A stretch of DNA of 47,647 nt. It comes from an uncultured Anaerostipes sp. (GTDB taxonomy: Bacteria; Bacillota; Clostridia; Lachnospirales; Lachnospiraceae). The notes under the pieces were generated by a model. The model was not told where the DNA came from and did not search any database. It saw only the letters and a program-made list of their open reading frames with translations. Below are positions 32,861-42,009 of the stretch, in pieces. Each line of letters opens with the position of its first letter. Position 1 is the stretch's first letter. The translations under genes and the position numbers were made by a program. The stretch spans positions 1-47,647 of the forward strand of contig CAAEIR010000260.1 in assembly GCA_900756035.1 (NCBI GenBank). Direction: 5' to 3'.

Positions 32861-34243
32861 GTGCTGGCCATGCCTTTTCCGACTTTTGTAAGGGGATATT
32901 TCCAGAAAGGTAAAAAGGATATGAAAAAAAGAAAGCGTACAGATTCTTATCCAGTTGCCCCATTCACTATTTTTGATGTCGCAAACATGCTGGATATGGA
33001 ATTTTTGGAAAACTGCAAAAACGGATATCAGGTAAAGGATGTCCAGAATGCAGCCAATGTTGTCTGTCCATTTTGTGGAGATGCAAGGGGGAAGGCAAGC
33101 ATCTGTGTCTGTGCAGAAGGGAAAATCATTAATGTTTTCCATTGCTTTGATTGTGGAACTGGTCATAATATGCTGACACTTTATGCAGAACTTTGTCATC
33201 TGACGGGAAAGGACCGGTATAAAAAGGCATATCGGGAAATTTATAGAAGAAAGCAGGAAGAACCCGGCAGAAAGAAAAAGACAAGGGAAGCAATGCAGGA
33301 AGAAAGCCAGGGGATAAAAAAACAGGCAAGGAAGCAGAAGGAACGCATGGCAGAACCTGTGGATGCAGAACAACGGCATCATGTTTATAAAAAAATGCTC
33401 TCTTATCTGAAACTGAAGGAATATCACCGCAAAGATTTGGAAAGAAGAGGGGTGGATGCAGAGATTATCCGGCGCATGGAAGAAAAAGGATATAAAAGTA
33501 CCAGTAAGGAGGAATCTCAACAGATTGCCAGGAGACTGATAAAGCAGGGATTACGCTTGGAAGGTGTTCCCGGATTTTATATCAATCGGAAAGGAGACTG
33601 GGATCTGAATTTCTATGAAGGAAACAGCGGGTATCTTTGTCCTGTTTATACAGTAGACGGATATCTGGCAGGATTCCAGATACGATTGGACAACCCAAAG
33701 GGAAAAAATAAATATGTATGGCTTTCCAGTGCAAATCAAAAGAAAGGGTGTGGGATCAGCAGTATTGTAGGGATATCGGGAAAAGCAGAAGGAAATGAGA
33801 TTTATGTGACCGAAGGAATTTTAAAAGCAGAGATTGCCCATCAGGTATCAGGAAAAACGTTCCTTGGGAATCCGGGAATTGGAAATTGGAGAGATTTGTA
33901 TGAGGTTTTACAAGCATTAAAAAAGCGTGGTCTCTCCCATGTGGAAGAAGTCTATGACATGGATAAGCAGTTACGGCTTATATGTGACAAAAAGTATAGT
34001 GAAATCTGTGAGGAATGTGAAGAGAGAAAGAAAGAGGGCGATCCTTACTTTGAATGCCCGAAAAAAAGAGTAAAACGGGATACCATACGAAAAGGCTGTA
34101 ATCATACATACCGTATCTGTGAGGAGCTTTCCTTATCCTGTAATCGGAACCAGTGGGATTTAGATCAGGACGGACTGTGGGCAGAACATGAAAAAGGGAT
34201 TGATGACTGGCTGACAAAGGAAATCAGGAAAAACACAAGATAA
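32861..34243 (+). CDS. DnaG/TraC-like primase with zinc and Toprim-like parts
   Basis: Residues 60-110 contain a CHC2-type zinc-binding region (VVCPFCGDARGKASICV and NVFHCFDCGTGHNML). The C-terminal half carries a Toprim-like block (NEIYVTEGILKAEIAHQVSG and VYDMDKQL), so it would make primers on transferred single-stranded DNA. A Cys-rich insertion (ICEECEERKKEGDPYFECPK) sits after the Toprim acidic residues and may bind a second zinc. Possible starts are GTG 32861, ATG 32870 and ATG 32921; I use the first, with AGGAAGAG nearby. It overlaps nothing. Confidence 0.8.
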   Translation: MLAMPFPTFVRGYFQKGKKDMKKRKRTDSYPVAPFTIFDVANMLDMEFLENCKNGYQVKDVQNAANVVCPFCGDARGKASICVCAEGKIINVFHCFDCGTGHNMLTLYAELCHLTGKDRYKKAYREIYRRKQEEPGRKKKTREAMQEESQGIKKQARKQKERMAEPVDAEQRHHVYKKMLSYLKLKEYHRKDLERRGVDAEIIRRMEEKGYKSTSKEESQQIARRLIKQGLRLEGVPGFYINRKGDWDLNFYEGNSGYLCPVYTVDGYLAGFQIRLDNPKGKNKYVWLSSANQKKGCGISSIVGISGKAEGNEIYVTEGILKAEIAHQVSGKTFLGNPGIGNWRDLYEVLQALKKRGLSHVEEVYDMDKQLRLICDKKYSEICEECEERKKEGDPYFECPKKRVKRDTIRKGCNHTYRICEELSLSCNRNQWDLDQDGLWAEHEKGIDDWLTKEIRKNTR

Positions 34244-34258
34244 TTCATTTTTAAAATG

Positions 34259-34296
34259 TGCAAAAGAGGAATTGCGAAAGCAGTTCCTTTTTTGCA
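34259..34296 (+). terminator. Nested intrinsic terminator after the primase gene
   Basis: Inner arms GGAATTGC and GCAGTTCC close a GAAA loop; outer arms TGCAAAAG and CTTTTTTGCA extend it. It ends 30 nt before the start of a small frame at 34327. Confidence 0.78.
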
Positions 34297-34326
34297 TGGT
34301 TTAAAGTGCCATGGGAAAGGAGAACA

Positions 34327-34428
34327 ATGTATGATTCGGGACAGACCTTAAGAAGAAATGGGAAACAGGGCAGTTTCCGGTGTGCAGCATATTCCCGAAA
34401 ATGGAACTGCCCGTCTAAAAAACAATAA
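34327..34428 (+). CDS. Small peptide of 33 aa in the adhesin leader, possible leader peptide
   Basis: ATG 34327 follows AAAGGAG. The frame begins MYDSGQTLRRNGKQGSFRCA and ends at TAA 34426-34428. The coding region contains a hairpin (GGGCAGTTTCC 34368-34378 with GGAACTGCCC 34403-34412) just before the adhesin gene. The set looks like a translational leader, but it may be spurious. Confidence 0.4.
   Translation: MYDSGQTLRRNGKQGSFRCAAYSRKWNCPSKKQ
34368..34412 (+). promoter_or_regulatory. Hairpin in the leader of the adhesin gene
   Basis: GGGCAGTTTCC pairs with GGAACTGCCC with one bulged base. It lies 38 nt before the TTG start and could sequester or display the ribosome binding site of the adhesin mRNA. 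No T tract follows. Confidence 0.45.
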
Positions 34429-34449
34429 AGTGAAAGGAGAGAGCGTTTA

Positions 34450-37400
34450 TTGAAAACAACATGGAAAAAACGATGTACAGCAGGATTTTTAGCTGTTTTA
34501 TTAGGGTGTTCCTCTCTGCTTGCAGGTGGGAGCAGTGCTTTTGCAGCACCATTAGAACAGACAGATGTAAAAGAAGAAACACAGGCAGAAGACATTACGA
34601 TTGAGCAGGGAGAAACTTTTGATCCGGCATCCGATTTCACCGGTATTACTGTAAAAGACGGAGAAAAGGTTTCTCTTGTTTTGTCAGCAGATAAAGAAGG
34701 AAAGCTGTTTGATGCAGACAGACCTGGAAGGTATGACTGTATTTACCAGGTCCAAAAACCTTCCGGAGATACTTATGAGATTACACGGAAAATCATTGTG
34801 AAGGAAGCGGGAAAGGAAGGAGAGAGTCCGCAAAAAGAGAAGAAACAGAAGAAAGAGATAAAAAGTGGGGAGGAAGATGCAGAACCTGATGGTGCCAACA
34901 TTGATACCAGTGCATTAAAGGAAGAAGAGGGTGTTTTGTTTTCCGTTGTCCCCTCTTCTATGGAACAGGCAAGGGAAAAAGCTTCTTTGGTGCAAGGGGA
35001 GAGGATTGTATACCCAAGTGATTTAGGTTCTTACAGTACCTGCTATTTTTACGTCAACGAACGGATTGCATACTGTCTGGAATCAAATCTGCAGTCACCG
35101 CCTTCGTCTGATTACGTGGCAGAAATTTATGAGAGCAACTTAAACTTACAGAAAGTTTTGTATTATGGATATGGAGGGCCGGGGGATTTAACCGGAGAAT
35201 ATCTAAAGAATTATAGCAATGATATCAAATATGTCCTGACACATTTAGCAGCAAGTTACTGTTATGGCGGAGAGGAAGTGGCATTTGTGGGCTGCACGCA
35301 GGACGGACTGAAACGCTATGGTGTCATGGAATACATCAATTATCTTTGCGGGCAGGAAGCACCGCCAAGTGCTGCCATCAGCCTTTCTTCCACAAACGAA
35401 ACCGCTTTTTTGGAAGGAGATGTGCAGAAAACAAAAAATATCACATTAAATGGAGACCATAGAAATTATATTACCCTTTCTTTACCGGAAGGTGTGACTT
35501 ACCATGATACTGCCGGAAAGGAGCAGAAAGGAGGTTCCATTAAGATTTATGGTGGTACGACTTTTTACTTTACTGCAGAAAAAACCGTACATGGTACCTG
35601 GAATAGCGGAGATTTAGGCGGACAGGTAGGAGCTCAGTGGAAAACTCTGGTGGTTTCTACCGGTTCCGGCAATCAGGATGTTGGTTATGGGGATTTTTAT
35701 GAGGAACCAAGTGCTAAGGTTTCATTTTCGATTCAATGGATGGATATTTCCTGGATCGAAGTCATCAAAGAAGATGCAAAAAGCAGTGTAAAACTTGCAG
35801 GGGCTGTTTTTGGGATTTATCGGGATCAGGCATGTACAGATTTGATTCTGGAGATGCCGCCAACAGATGAAAAAGGAGCAACTAAAGCGGAGCTGACAAA
35901 GACGCAGGATACAGTGTACATCAAGGAAATCACTGCACCGAAAGGGTATAAACTGAATACAACTGCTTACAATGTCAATCTGGAAGTAGCAAAAACACAA
36001 ACACTGACTGTAAAAAATGAGGAACAAAAAGGGAAGATCATCATCCGAAAGCAGGGAGAAAAGCTGACAGGAGTATCTGGAGAGGCTGGAAATCTGCAAT
36101 TTACCTATACCAATGCTGCATTTGCAGGGGCAAAGTATAAAATTTATGCAGCAGAAGACATCTACAGCCAGGATAAGCAGACAAAAATCTATCAGGCAGG
36201 AGATTTGGCAGCAGAATTGGAGACAAAAGAAGACGGAAGTTGTTCTTCGGATATGCTTCATCTCGGAACCTATAAGGTGGTAGAACAGCAGGCTCCGGAT
36301 TCCCTGACAATAGGGAAGACAGAGGAAGAGCGTACCCATATGGTAACCCTTTCTTATGCAGGGCAGACAGTAGAAGTGGTTGAGGAAGAAACACAATATG
36401 AAAATGCCAGACCAAAGGTATCTGTGGAAGTGCTGAAGAAATCAAGTAATGATGATGCAGCATTGAAGGGGGCAATTTTTGGTCTGTATGCAGATGAAGA
36501 TGTTACCGGTGCAGATGGTTCCGTGCTGGTTACAAAGGGAAGTTTGATACAGAAAGCGGAGTCCAATGAAAACGGGAAGGCTGCATTTACTGCGGATATC
36601 CCAATTGGCTTCCATTATGTAGTAAAGGAAATACAGGCACCACCTCTTTATGTTCAGAGCAGTGATAGTTATGAGTTCTTTTATGAATATAAAAATGATA
36701 CGACCTACACGTATACCTTTGCACATACCTTTAAAAATAAAGAGGTACGGGGAGCAGTCCATATCAAGAAAATAGACAAAGATACACAGGACTCTGTAAG
36801 CCAGGGAGATGGAGATTTAAACGGGGCTGTCTATGGATTGTATGCGGCAGAAGATATTCAACACCCAAATGGAAAGACAGGACTGCTTTATAAAAAGGAT
36901 CAGTTGGTCGTGCAGGGAACGATCGAAAAAGGTGTTCTGAATTTCAAAGATTTGTATCTTGGAAAATACTATGTACAGGAAATTTCTGCACCTCCTTCCA
37001 ATGCATATTTGCTGGAACAAACCAAATACCCGGTAGATCTTGCATATGAAGGGCAAGATGTGGAAATTGTGCAGAAAAATGTGACTGTTTTGGAAACTAT
37101 AAAAAAACAGGCATTCCAGTTAATTAAAATCAGTGATGATGGCAGCCAGACGGAAACAGAATTGCTGGAAGGTGCCGGATTTAAAGTGTACCTGATCAGT
37201 GAACTTTCTAAAGTAAAGGATGGTACCTTAAAACCATCGAATGGAACCGAATATGCACCGCAGGATTTTATCGGATATGATTTCAGTAAAGAGGAAACTG
37301 CATCTTATTATGAAAATGGAGAAAAGATACAGACAGAAGAAATGTTTACCGACAAAAAAGGGTATCTGTGTTCACCGGAACTTCCATATGGAAAATATGT

Positions 37401-39759
37401 GTGTATTGAAAGTACCATTCCGGAAAATGTAGAAGGAATTCAGCCGTTTTTGGTGACTATCGATGAAGACAGCAGGGAACCGCAGACATGGCGTGTCTTT
37501 AATGACCGTCCGATGCAGTTTTATTTTAAGATCATCAAAAAGGATGCACAGACGGAACTTCCAATTTTAAAGAACAGTGCCCACTATAAAATTTATGATG
37601 TGGAGAAGAAGAAATACGTCACTATGAAAGTACGGTATCCGAAGCCAGAAACAATTGACGTTTTTGAAACAAATGAGGAAGGTTATCTGTTGACGCCGGA
37701 GCCGCTTAAAATGGGAACTTACCGGATTGAAGAAGTAAAAAGCCCGGAACTGTTTGTACAGACCGGATTTGAACAGGCATTAAAAAATGGAGAAGAAATC
37801 CTTCCGTTAAATGAGGTGACAAAGGAAGGAACTTATGAGAAAGCACCAAGGGAATCCATTACGATCAAAGTGGACAGCAATACTGCACATGAGGTGGAAG
37901 AGGAAACCGGAAAATATATTGTAGTGGTAGAAGTAAAGAACGATGAAGCGGTAGGAAGCCTGACGATCCAGAAAACAGGAGAAGTGCTTGTTGGTGCTGA
38001 AAAAGTAACAGAGCAGATACTGACAAAATTAAAGAATGGTCTGGCAAAGGCAGTAAACCAAGTGTCTAATCTGTTTACCGGAGAAGATGTTATGGAAACA
38101 GAAAAAGGATATGAGTTTGCGTATGAAGAACAGGGACTTGCAGGAGCAGAATTCTCTATTTATGCAAGGGAAACTATTTACTCACCAGATGGACAGGTAG
38201 ACAGTGAGGGTAATCGGATCATACGTTTTGAAAAAGGCGCATTGGTTGGAACGATTGTAACAGATGGAAAAGGAAAAGGGACTTTAAATAATCTTCCGAT
38301 TGGAAAATTTTATATTAAAGAAACAAAAACGGGAGATTCCTTTGTGCTAGATCCAGCCGAACAGGATTTTGAAATCACCTATAAAGGACAAGAAGTGGCA
38401 GTTGACTATGTAACAAAGGAAATCAAGAATCAGCGGCAGAAAGTGGAAATTGAAGTGCTGAAAAAATCGGAAGCCACAAAAGAGCCCCTGGAAGGGGTTT
38501 CATTTGGATTGTATGCAGGAGAAGATATTGTAAATGCAGCAGGAAAAGTTGTGGTGAAAAAAGATGAGCTGGTAGCAGTTGAAAAAACAGATCAAGAAGG
38601 AAAATTGAAGTACTCGGATACCATTCCACACGGGAAATATTATCTGAAGGAACTGGAAGGTCTGCCAGGATATCTACCATACGAAGAGAAGATTGAAATT
38701 GATGCTTCTTATACGGATCCGGAATTGGAAGTGATTTCTATACAAAAAGAAGTGGAGAACCAGCCGACGAAAGTTGAAGTTACAAAAACAGACATTACTG
38801 GAGAAAAGGAAGTGGAAGGTGCCAGACTACAGATTCAAGATGAAGAAGGAACTGTAGTGGAAGAGTGGACTTCTACAAACGAATCACATATCATTTATGC
38901 ATTAAAACCGGGTAAGTACATACTTCACGAAGAACAGGCTCCAACAGAAAACGGATATGTGAAAGCAGAAGATGTGGAATTTACTGTAGAGGAAACCGGA
39001 GAAATCCAGAAAGTTTCCATGAAAGACGATCATACAAAGATAGACATCACAAAAACGGATATCACCGGAGAACAGGAAATTGAAGGAGCCAAGTTACAGG
39101 TACTGGACGAAGAGGGAAATATCATAGAAGAATGGACCTCTACCAAAGAACCTTACCGGATCGAGTATCTACAGCCGGGAAAAACATATATCCTTCATGA
39201 AGAAGCTGCACCGGAAGGATTTTTGATTGCAGAAGATGTAGAATTTACTGTAGAGGAAACCGGAGAAGTACAGAAAGTTTCCATGAAAGATGAAGTACCA
39301 ATGGGGCAGTTAATTATTAAGAAAACAGATGCAGAAGATCAGACACCACTTGCCAATGTGGAATTTGAATTGAAAAACAAAGAGACTGAGGAAGTGGTTG
39401 GAAAACTTACTACAGATAAAGATGGAGTTGCAACCAGTGAACTGCTGCCGATTGCCACATACGAAGACGGAAAAGCAGTAGGACCGATTACTTATGTATT
39501 ATCGGAAACGAAACCGTTGGAAGGATATGAAGAGCATACGGAAACCTATGAAATCACATTTAGTTATGTGGATGCAAAAACGAAGGTTATTGAAGTGGTA
39601 AAAGAAATCCAGAATAAGAAACTTCCGCAGACACCGGAAAAACCAGAGGACGTAAAAACCGGGGATAATACCATGCTCCTGCTGCCAATCGGTATTGCAG
39701 TAGTAGCGGCCTTTGGTATTGGTATTGTCCTTTGGCGGATCAGACGCACAAAGAGATAA
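34450..39759 (+). CDS. Giant Cna-B-repeat cell-wall adhesin with a thioester-like domain (SpaA type)
   Basis: The 1769-residue protein starts at TTG 34450 with a signal peptide (TAGFLAVLLGCSSLLAGGSS). Order: an Ig-like domain (about 50-120), a charged linker, a thioester-type domain with C209 in IAYCLESNLQ, then about ten Cna-B repeats (from residue about 430) of the kind that form isopeptide bonds, and a C-terminal sorting signal with KTGD near residue 1736, a hydrophobic helix and the tail RIRRTKR. The thioester-forming Gln seems to be replaced by H265 in VLTHLAASY. Two Cna-B copies near the end are almost identical. It should be anchored to the wall by the sortase at 40790. Confidence 0.92.
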   Translation: MKTTWKKRCTAGFLAVLLGCSSLLAGGSSAFAAPLEQTDVKEETQAEDITIEQGETFDPASDFTGITVKDGEKVSLVLSADKEGKLFDADRPGRYDCIYQVQKPSGDTYEITRKIIVKEAGKEGESPQKEKKQKKEIKSGEEDAEPDGANIDTSALKEEEGVLFSVVPSSMEQAREKASLVQGERIVYPSDLGSYSTCYFYVNERIAYCLESNLQSPPSSDYVAEIYESNLNLQKVLYYGYGGPGDLTGEYLKNYSNDIKYVLTHLAASYCYGGEEVAFVGCTQDGLKRYGVMEYINYLCGQEAPPSAAISLSSTNETAFLEGDVQKTKNITLNGDHRNYITLSLPEGVTYHDTAGKEQKGGSIKIYGGTTFYFTAEKTVHGTWNSGDLGGQVGAQWKTLVVSTGSGNQDVGYGDFYEEPSAKVSFSIQWMDISWIEVIKEDAKSSVKLAGAVFGIYRDQACTDLILEMPPTDEKGATKAELTKTQDTVYIKEITAPKGYKLNTTAYNVNLEVAKTQTLTVKNEEQKGKIIIRKQGEKLTGVSGEAGNLQFTYTNAAFAGAKYKIYAAEDIYSQDKQTKIYQAGDLAAELETKEDGSCSSDMLHLGTYKVVEQQAPDSLTIGKTEEERTHMVTLSYAGQTVEVVEEETQYENARPKVSVEVLKKSSNDDAALKGAIFGLYADEDVTGADGSVLVTKGSLIQKAESNENGKAAFTADIPIGFHYVVKEIQAPPLYVQSSDSYEFFYEYKNDTTYTYTFAHTFKNKEVRGAVHIKKIDKDTQDSVSQGDGDLNGAVYGLYAAEDIQHPNGKTGLLYKKDQLVVQGTIEKGVLNFKDLYLGKYYVQEISAPPSNAYLLEQTKYPVDLAYEGQDVEIVQKNVTVLETIKKQAFQLIKISDDGSQTETELLEGAGFKVYLISELSKVKDGTLKPSNGTEYAPQDFIGYDFSKEETASYYENGEKIQTEEMFTDKKGYLCSPELPYGKYVCIESTIPENVEGIQPFLVTIDEDSREPQTWRVFNDRPMQFYFKIIKKDAQTELPILKNSAHYKIYDVEKKKYVTMKVRYPKPETIDVFETNEEGYLLTPEPLKMGTYRIEEVKSPELFVQTGFEQALKNGEEILPLNEVTKEGTYEKAPRESITIKVDSNTAHEVEEETGKYIVVVEVKNDEAVGSLTIQKTGEVLVGAEKVTEQILTKLKNGLAKAVNQVSNLFTGEDVMETEKGYEFAYEEQGLAGAEFSIYARETIYSPDGQVDSEGNRIIRFEKGALVGTIVTDGKGKGTLNNLPIGKFYIKETKTGDSFVLDPAEQDFEITYKGQEVAVDYVTKEIKNQRQKVEIEVLKKSEATKEPLEGVSFGLYAGEDIVNAAGKVVVKKDELVAVEKTDQEGKLKYSDTIPHGKYYLKELEGLPGYLPYEEKIEIDASYTDPELEVISIQKEVENQPTKVEVTKTDITGEKEVEGARLQIQDEEGTVVEEWTSTNESHIIYALKPGKYILHEEQAPTENGYVKAEDVEFTVEETGEIQKVSMKDDHTKIDITKTDITGEQEIEGAKLQVLDEEGNIIEEWTSTKEPYRIEYLQPGKTYILHEEAAPEGFLIAEDVEFTVEETGEVQKVSMKDEVPMGQLIIKKTDAEDQTPLANVEFELKNKETEEVVGKLTTDKDGVATSELLPIATYEDGKAVGPITYVLSETKPLEGYEEHTETYEITFSYVDAKTKVIEVVKEIQNKKLPQTPEKPEDVKTGDNTMLLLPIGIAVVAAFGIGIVLWRIRRTKR
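38776..39297 (+). repeat. Tandem near-identical Cna-B domain copies, 264-bp period
   Basis: A block of 57 bp around 38971-39027 recurs at 39235-39291 with few changes, exactly 264 bp (88 codons) apart. Both are the end of a TKTDITGE...EEWTST repeat. Recent duplication or recombination within the adhesin gene is the likely cause. Confidence 0.75.
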
Positions 39760-39790
39760 AAAGCATTTGGAGATGATGGAACACTAGACC

Positions 39791-39859
39791 TGCGGGGTGG
39801 TGTAAAGAACATTTCTGGATGCTTTACCAGAAGATTTCGGGGCGGTACCGGACCCCGCA
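39791..39859 (+). ncRNA. Compact folded RNA leader candidate before the radical SAM gene
   Basis: TGCGGGG 39791-39797 pairs with CCCCGCA 39853-39859. Inside, TGGTGTAAAG 39798-39807 pairs with CTTTACCA 39822-39829, and CGGTACCG 39843-39850 is a small palindrome. This gives a three-way-junction-like shape of about 69 nt in a gene gap. It matches no class I recognise. It could be a riboswitch-like or protein-binding leader, or a folded intergenic scar. Confidence 0.4.
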
Positions 39860-39960
39860 AGTGAAAGGAAAGGTGATGCTGAAGCGAAAGAAAAGAATTT
39901 AAAAGTTTTTATAAAAGTGTAAGCGGCAACGAAGCAGAAAAATGCAGGTATCCGACCAGA

Positions 39961-40719
39961 TTGGATACTTATGGCTGTGGCTGTATGCATAATTGTTCCT
40001 ACTGCTATGCACGCAGCCTTTTGGATTTCCGGGGACTTTGGAACGCAGAAAATCCAAGAGTGGCAGATATCCAGAAAATCCGGAGAAAATTGGAAAAGGT
40101 GCCACAGGGAACCATGTTAAGACTTGGAGGCATGACAGATTGCTTTCAGCCGATGGAAAGTCAGGAACAGATTACCTATCAAACCATAGAGCAGTTAAAT
40201 GAATATGGTATTGGGTATCTGATTGTGACAAAATCCCATCTAGCAGGAGAGGAACGATACCGGAAACTTTATGATCCGAAGCTGGCACATATCCAGATCA
40301 CCATTACCTGTTTTGATGATAAAAAGGCGCTTGCCTATGAAAAGGCAAGTAGTCCGTCAAAGCGGTTAAGGGCATTGTTAAAATTGCAGGAAGAGGGCTT
40401 TGATGTCACATTACGATTAAGCCCTCTGATTGAAGAGTATTTGGATTTTGATTACTTAAATAGGCTGCCGGTAGACAAAGTTTTGGTAGAATTTCTTCGG
40501 GTGAATGGGTGGATTAAAAAGTGGTTTCCGGACTTGGATTACCAGAAATATGTTCTGCGTCAGAGTGGGTACTGGCATTTACCGTTGGAAGAAAAAATAA
40601 GGATCTTGGAAAAAATTCATCTTCCGTTAACGGTCTGTGAAGATGTCACAGAACATTATGAATATTGGAAGCAGCATATCAATCCAAACCCACTGGATTG
40701 CTGCAATTTAAGAAAATAA
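39961..40719 (+). CDS. Radical SAM protein of the spore-photolyase-like (SPL) group, N-terminus frameshifted
   Basis: This enzyme has the 4Fe-4S motif CMHNCSYC (CX3CX2C) and the pattern GMTDCFQPMESQ seen in SPL-family radical SAM proteins. It should cleave SAM to start radical chemistry; the substrate is unknown. TTG 39961 is only the first canonical start; conserved-looking residues (KSFYKSVSGNEAEKCRYPTR) continue in frame back to 39883. An ATG at 39876 with a good site reads MLKRKKRI then stops; removing one A from the AAAA run would give MLKRKKEFKSFYKS in frame. So it is either frameshifted by one A or starts unusually. Confidence 0.75.
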   Translation: MDTYGCGCMHNCSYCYARSLLDFRGLWNAENPRVADIQKIRRKLEKVPQGTMLRLGGMTDCFQPMESQEQITYQTIEQLNEYGIGYLIVTKSHLAGEERYRKLYDPKLAHIQITITCFDDKKALAYEKASSPSKRLRALLKLQEEGFDVTLRLSPLIEEYLDFDYLNRLPVDKVLVEFLRVNGWIKKWFPDLDYQKYVLRQSGYWHLPLEEKIRILEKIHLPLTVCEDVTEHYEYWKQHINPNPLDCCNLRK

Positions 40720-40734
40720 GAGACATAAGTGTAG

Positions 40735-40772
40735 GCGGTAGTATATCAATTTTGGTATGCTACCGCTTTTTT
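40735..40772 (+). terminator. Intrinsic terminator just before the sortase gene
   Basis: GCGGTAGTATA 40735-40745 pairs with TGGTATGCTACCGC (to 40766) over 11 bp, followed by six T residues. Only 17 nt separate it from the sortase ATG. Confidence 0.82.
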
Positions 40773-40789
40773 ACGTTGGAGGTAAGCAG

Positions 40790-41497
40790 ATGAAAAAAGA
40801 ATACTTTTTACTTGGGATATTAAGCGTGATCTTGCTGGTAGCAGGAGTCTGGATTTATCAGATTATCAGTGAATACCAAAAAGCAGAACAGGAATATGAA
40901 AAGTTGCAAGAATATGTAAAAGTAGAGAAGAATACAAGGGATTCGGAAAATACGAAACCAAATGTTGCAGAAGATGATAAGGAAGGAGAAAAGCAGGAAG
41001 AAACTGTAACGGTGGATTTTGCTTCTCTGCAGGCAATTAACCCAGATATTGTAGCGTGGCTTCGGATTCCGGGGGTGTTGGAATATCCAGTAGTGAGAGG
41101 GGAAGATAATTCCTACTATTTAAACCATACCGTACAAAAAACTTATAACATTGCAGGAAGTATTTTTCTTGATTATCGGAACGAACGGGATTTCTCGGAT
41201 AGTAAGAATATTATCTATGGCCATAATATGAAAGATGGCAGTATGTTTCATGTGTTGAGAAATTATCAGGACATTGATTTTTTTCAGGAACATACGAATA
41301 TGGAGGTTTATTTACCAGATGGAAGGAGTTTGAACTACCAGATTACAGCTTGTGAACAAGTGCCGGCAGACAGTGAGATTTATCAGATAGAAAAGGGAAA
41401 CGCTGAGGAGAAAGAGGAAAATGAAATTATATTATCGACTTGTAGTGCAAGAACAAGTATCAGAATCATTGTAAAAGCCAGTCTAAAGAAAGACTAA
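40790..41497 (+). CDS. srtB: Class B sortase
   Basis: The 235-residue enzyme has an N-terminal transmembrane anchor (FLLGILSVILLVAGVWIYQI), then the class B fold. The catalytic residues are H145 in IYGHNMKDG, C218 in LSTCSA and R225 seven residues later in TSIRI. ATG 40790 follows GGAGGTAAG. It should anchor the adhesin at 34450, whose sorting signal includes KTGD rather than LPXTG. It sits downstream of its own leader terminator. Confidence 0.92.
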   Translation: MKKEYFLLGILSVILLVAGVWIYQIISEYQKAEQEYEKLQEYVKVEKNTRDSENTKPNVAEDDKEGEKQEETVTVDFASLQAINPDIVAWLRIPGVLEYPVVRGEDNSYYLNHTVQKTYNIAGSIFLDYRNERDFSDSKNIIYGHNMKDGSMFHVLRNYQDIDFFQEHTNMEVYLPDGRSLNYQITACEQVPADSEIYQIEKGNAEEKEENEIILSTCSARTSIRIIVKASLKKD

Positions 41498-41555
41498 TCC
41501 TGAATAGGACCACAAGATATTTTGAGAAATAAGATTCGAAAAAGGAGGATTTTAG

Positions 41556-41741
41556 ATGTATCTAATCGAAATTGATACAAGAAAATTTGATTTTGAGGGA
41601 GTGTCGCATGAGGAATATTTGGAATTTTTCGGATATCAAGGTATACACAAAGTAAAGGAGAATTTATATGCTGTAACAAAATTGGGGCTAGTACTTCCAG
41701 CGGTGAAGCTTATTTCAGACAGAAATGATGGGAAAAAGTAA
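41556..41741 (+). CDS. Unknown small protein, 61 aa
   Basis: ATG 41556 follows AAAAAGGAGGATTTTAG. The protein begins MYLIEIDTRKFDFEGVSHEE, with a short beta and helix mix. I recognise no family. It lies behind the sortase and before the type VII region. Confidence 0.5.
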   Translation: MYLIEIDTRKFDFEGVSHEEYLEFFGYQGIHKVKENLYAVTKLGLVLPAVKLISDRNDGKK

Positions 41742-42009
41742 AAAATGTGAGTTCTCGCTATGAAAAATTGTACTAATATTTTACAAAAAAAGTAAAAAAA
41801 TAGAATCTTTCTTTTATTTTTTGAAAATTATATTTTGTGTAACATTCATATAAAATACAAAAAAATAGTTTTCAAAAGATGAAAAAATTGTTTAAAATGT
41901 AATAAAAATATTGTGAAAGGAACTGTTTTGTGTTAAAATAAGACAAACAAATAGAAGTGAAAAACATGGGGGTTCGTAATTCCCGAGACAAGGAGGGGAA
42001 GGTTTTGGA
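41742..42009. other. 268-bp AT-rich control region of the type VII cluster
   Basis: The region contains an inverted repeat (TTTTGAAAATTA near 41818-41830 with TAGTTTTCAAAA 41866-41877, one mismatch) that could be an operator, and the promoter at 41911. No gene is seen. Confidence 0.5.
41911..41939 (+). promoter_or_regulatory. Promoter TTGTGA-17-TAAAAT of the type VII cluster
   Basis: TTGTGA 41911-41916 and TAAAAT 41934-41939, spacer 17 bp. It lacks the GATWRYGTAA sequence seen after the three other promoters, so this module seems separately regulated. Confidence 0.65.

Noticed and set aside
35722..36396. Minus-strand frame of 224 codons opposite the adhesin
   Set aside because: It runs antisense to Cna-B repeats. 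Cys/Phe/Ile-rich composition and lack of a ribosome binding site mark it as a shadow frame.
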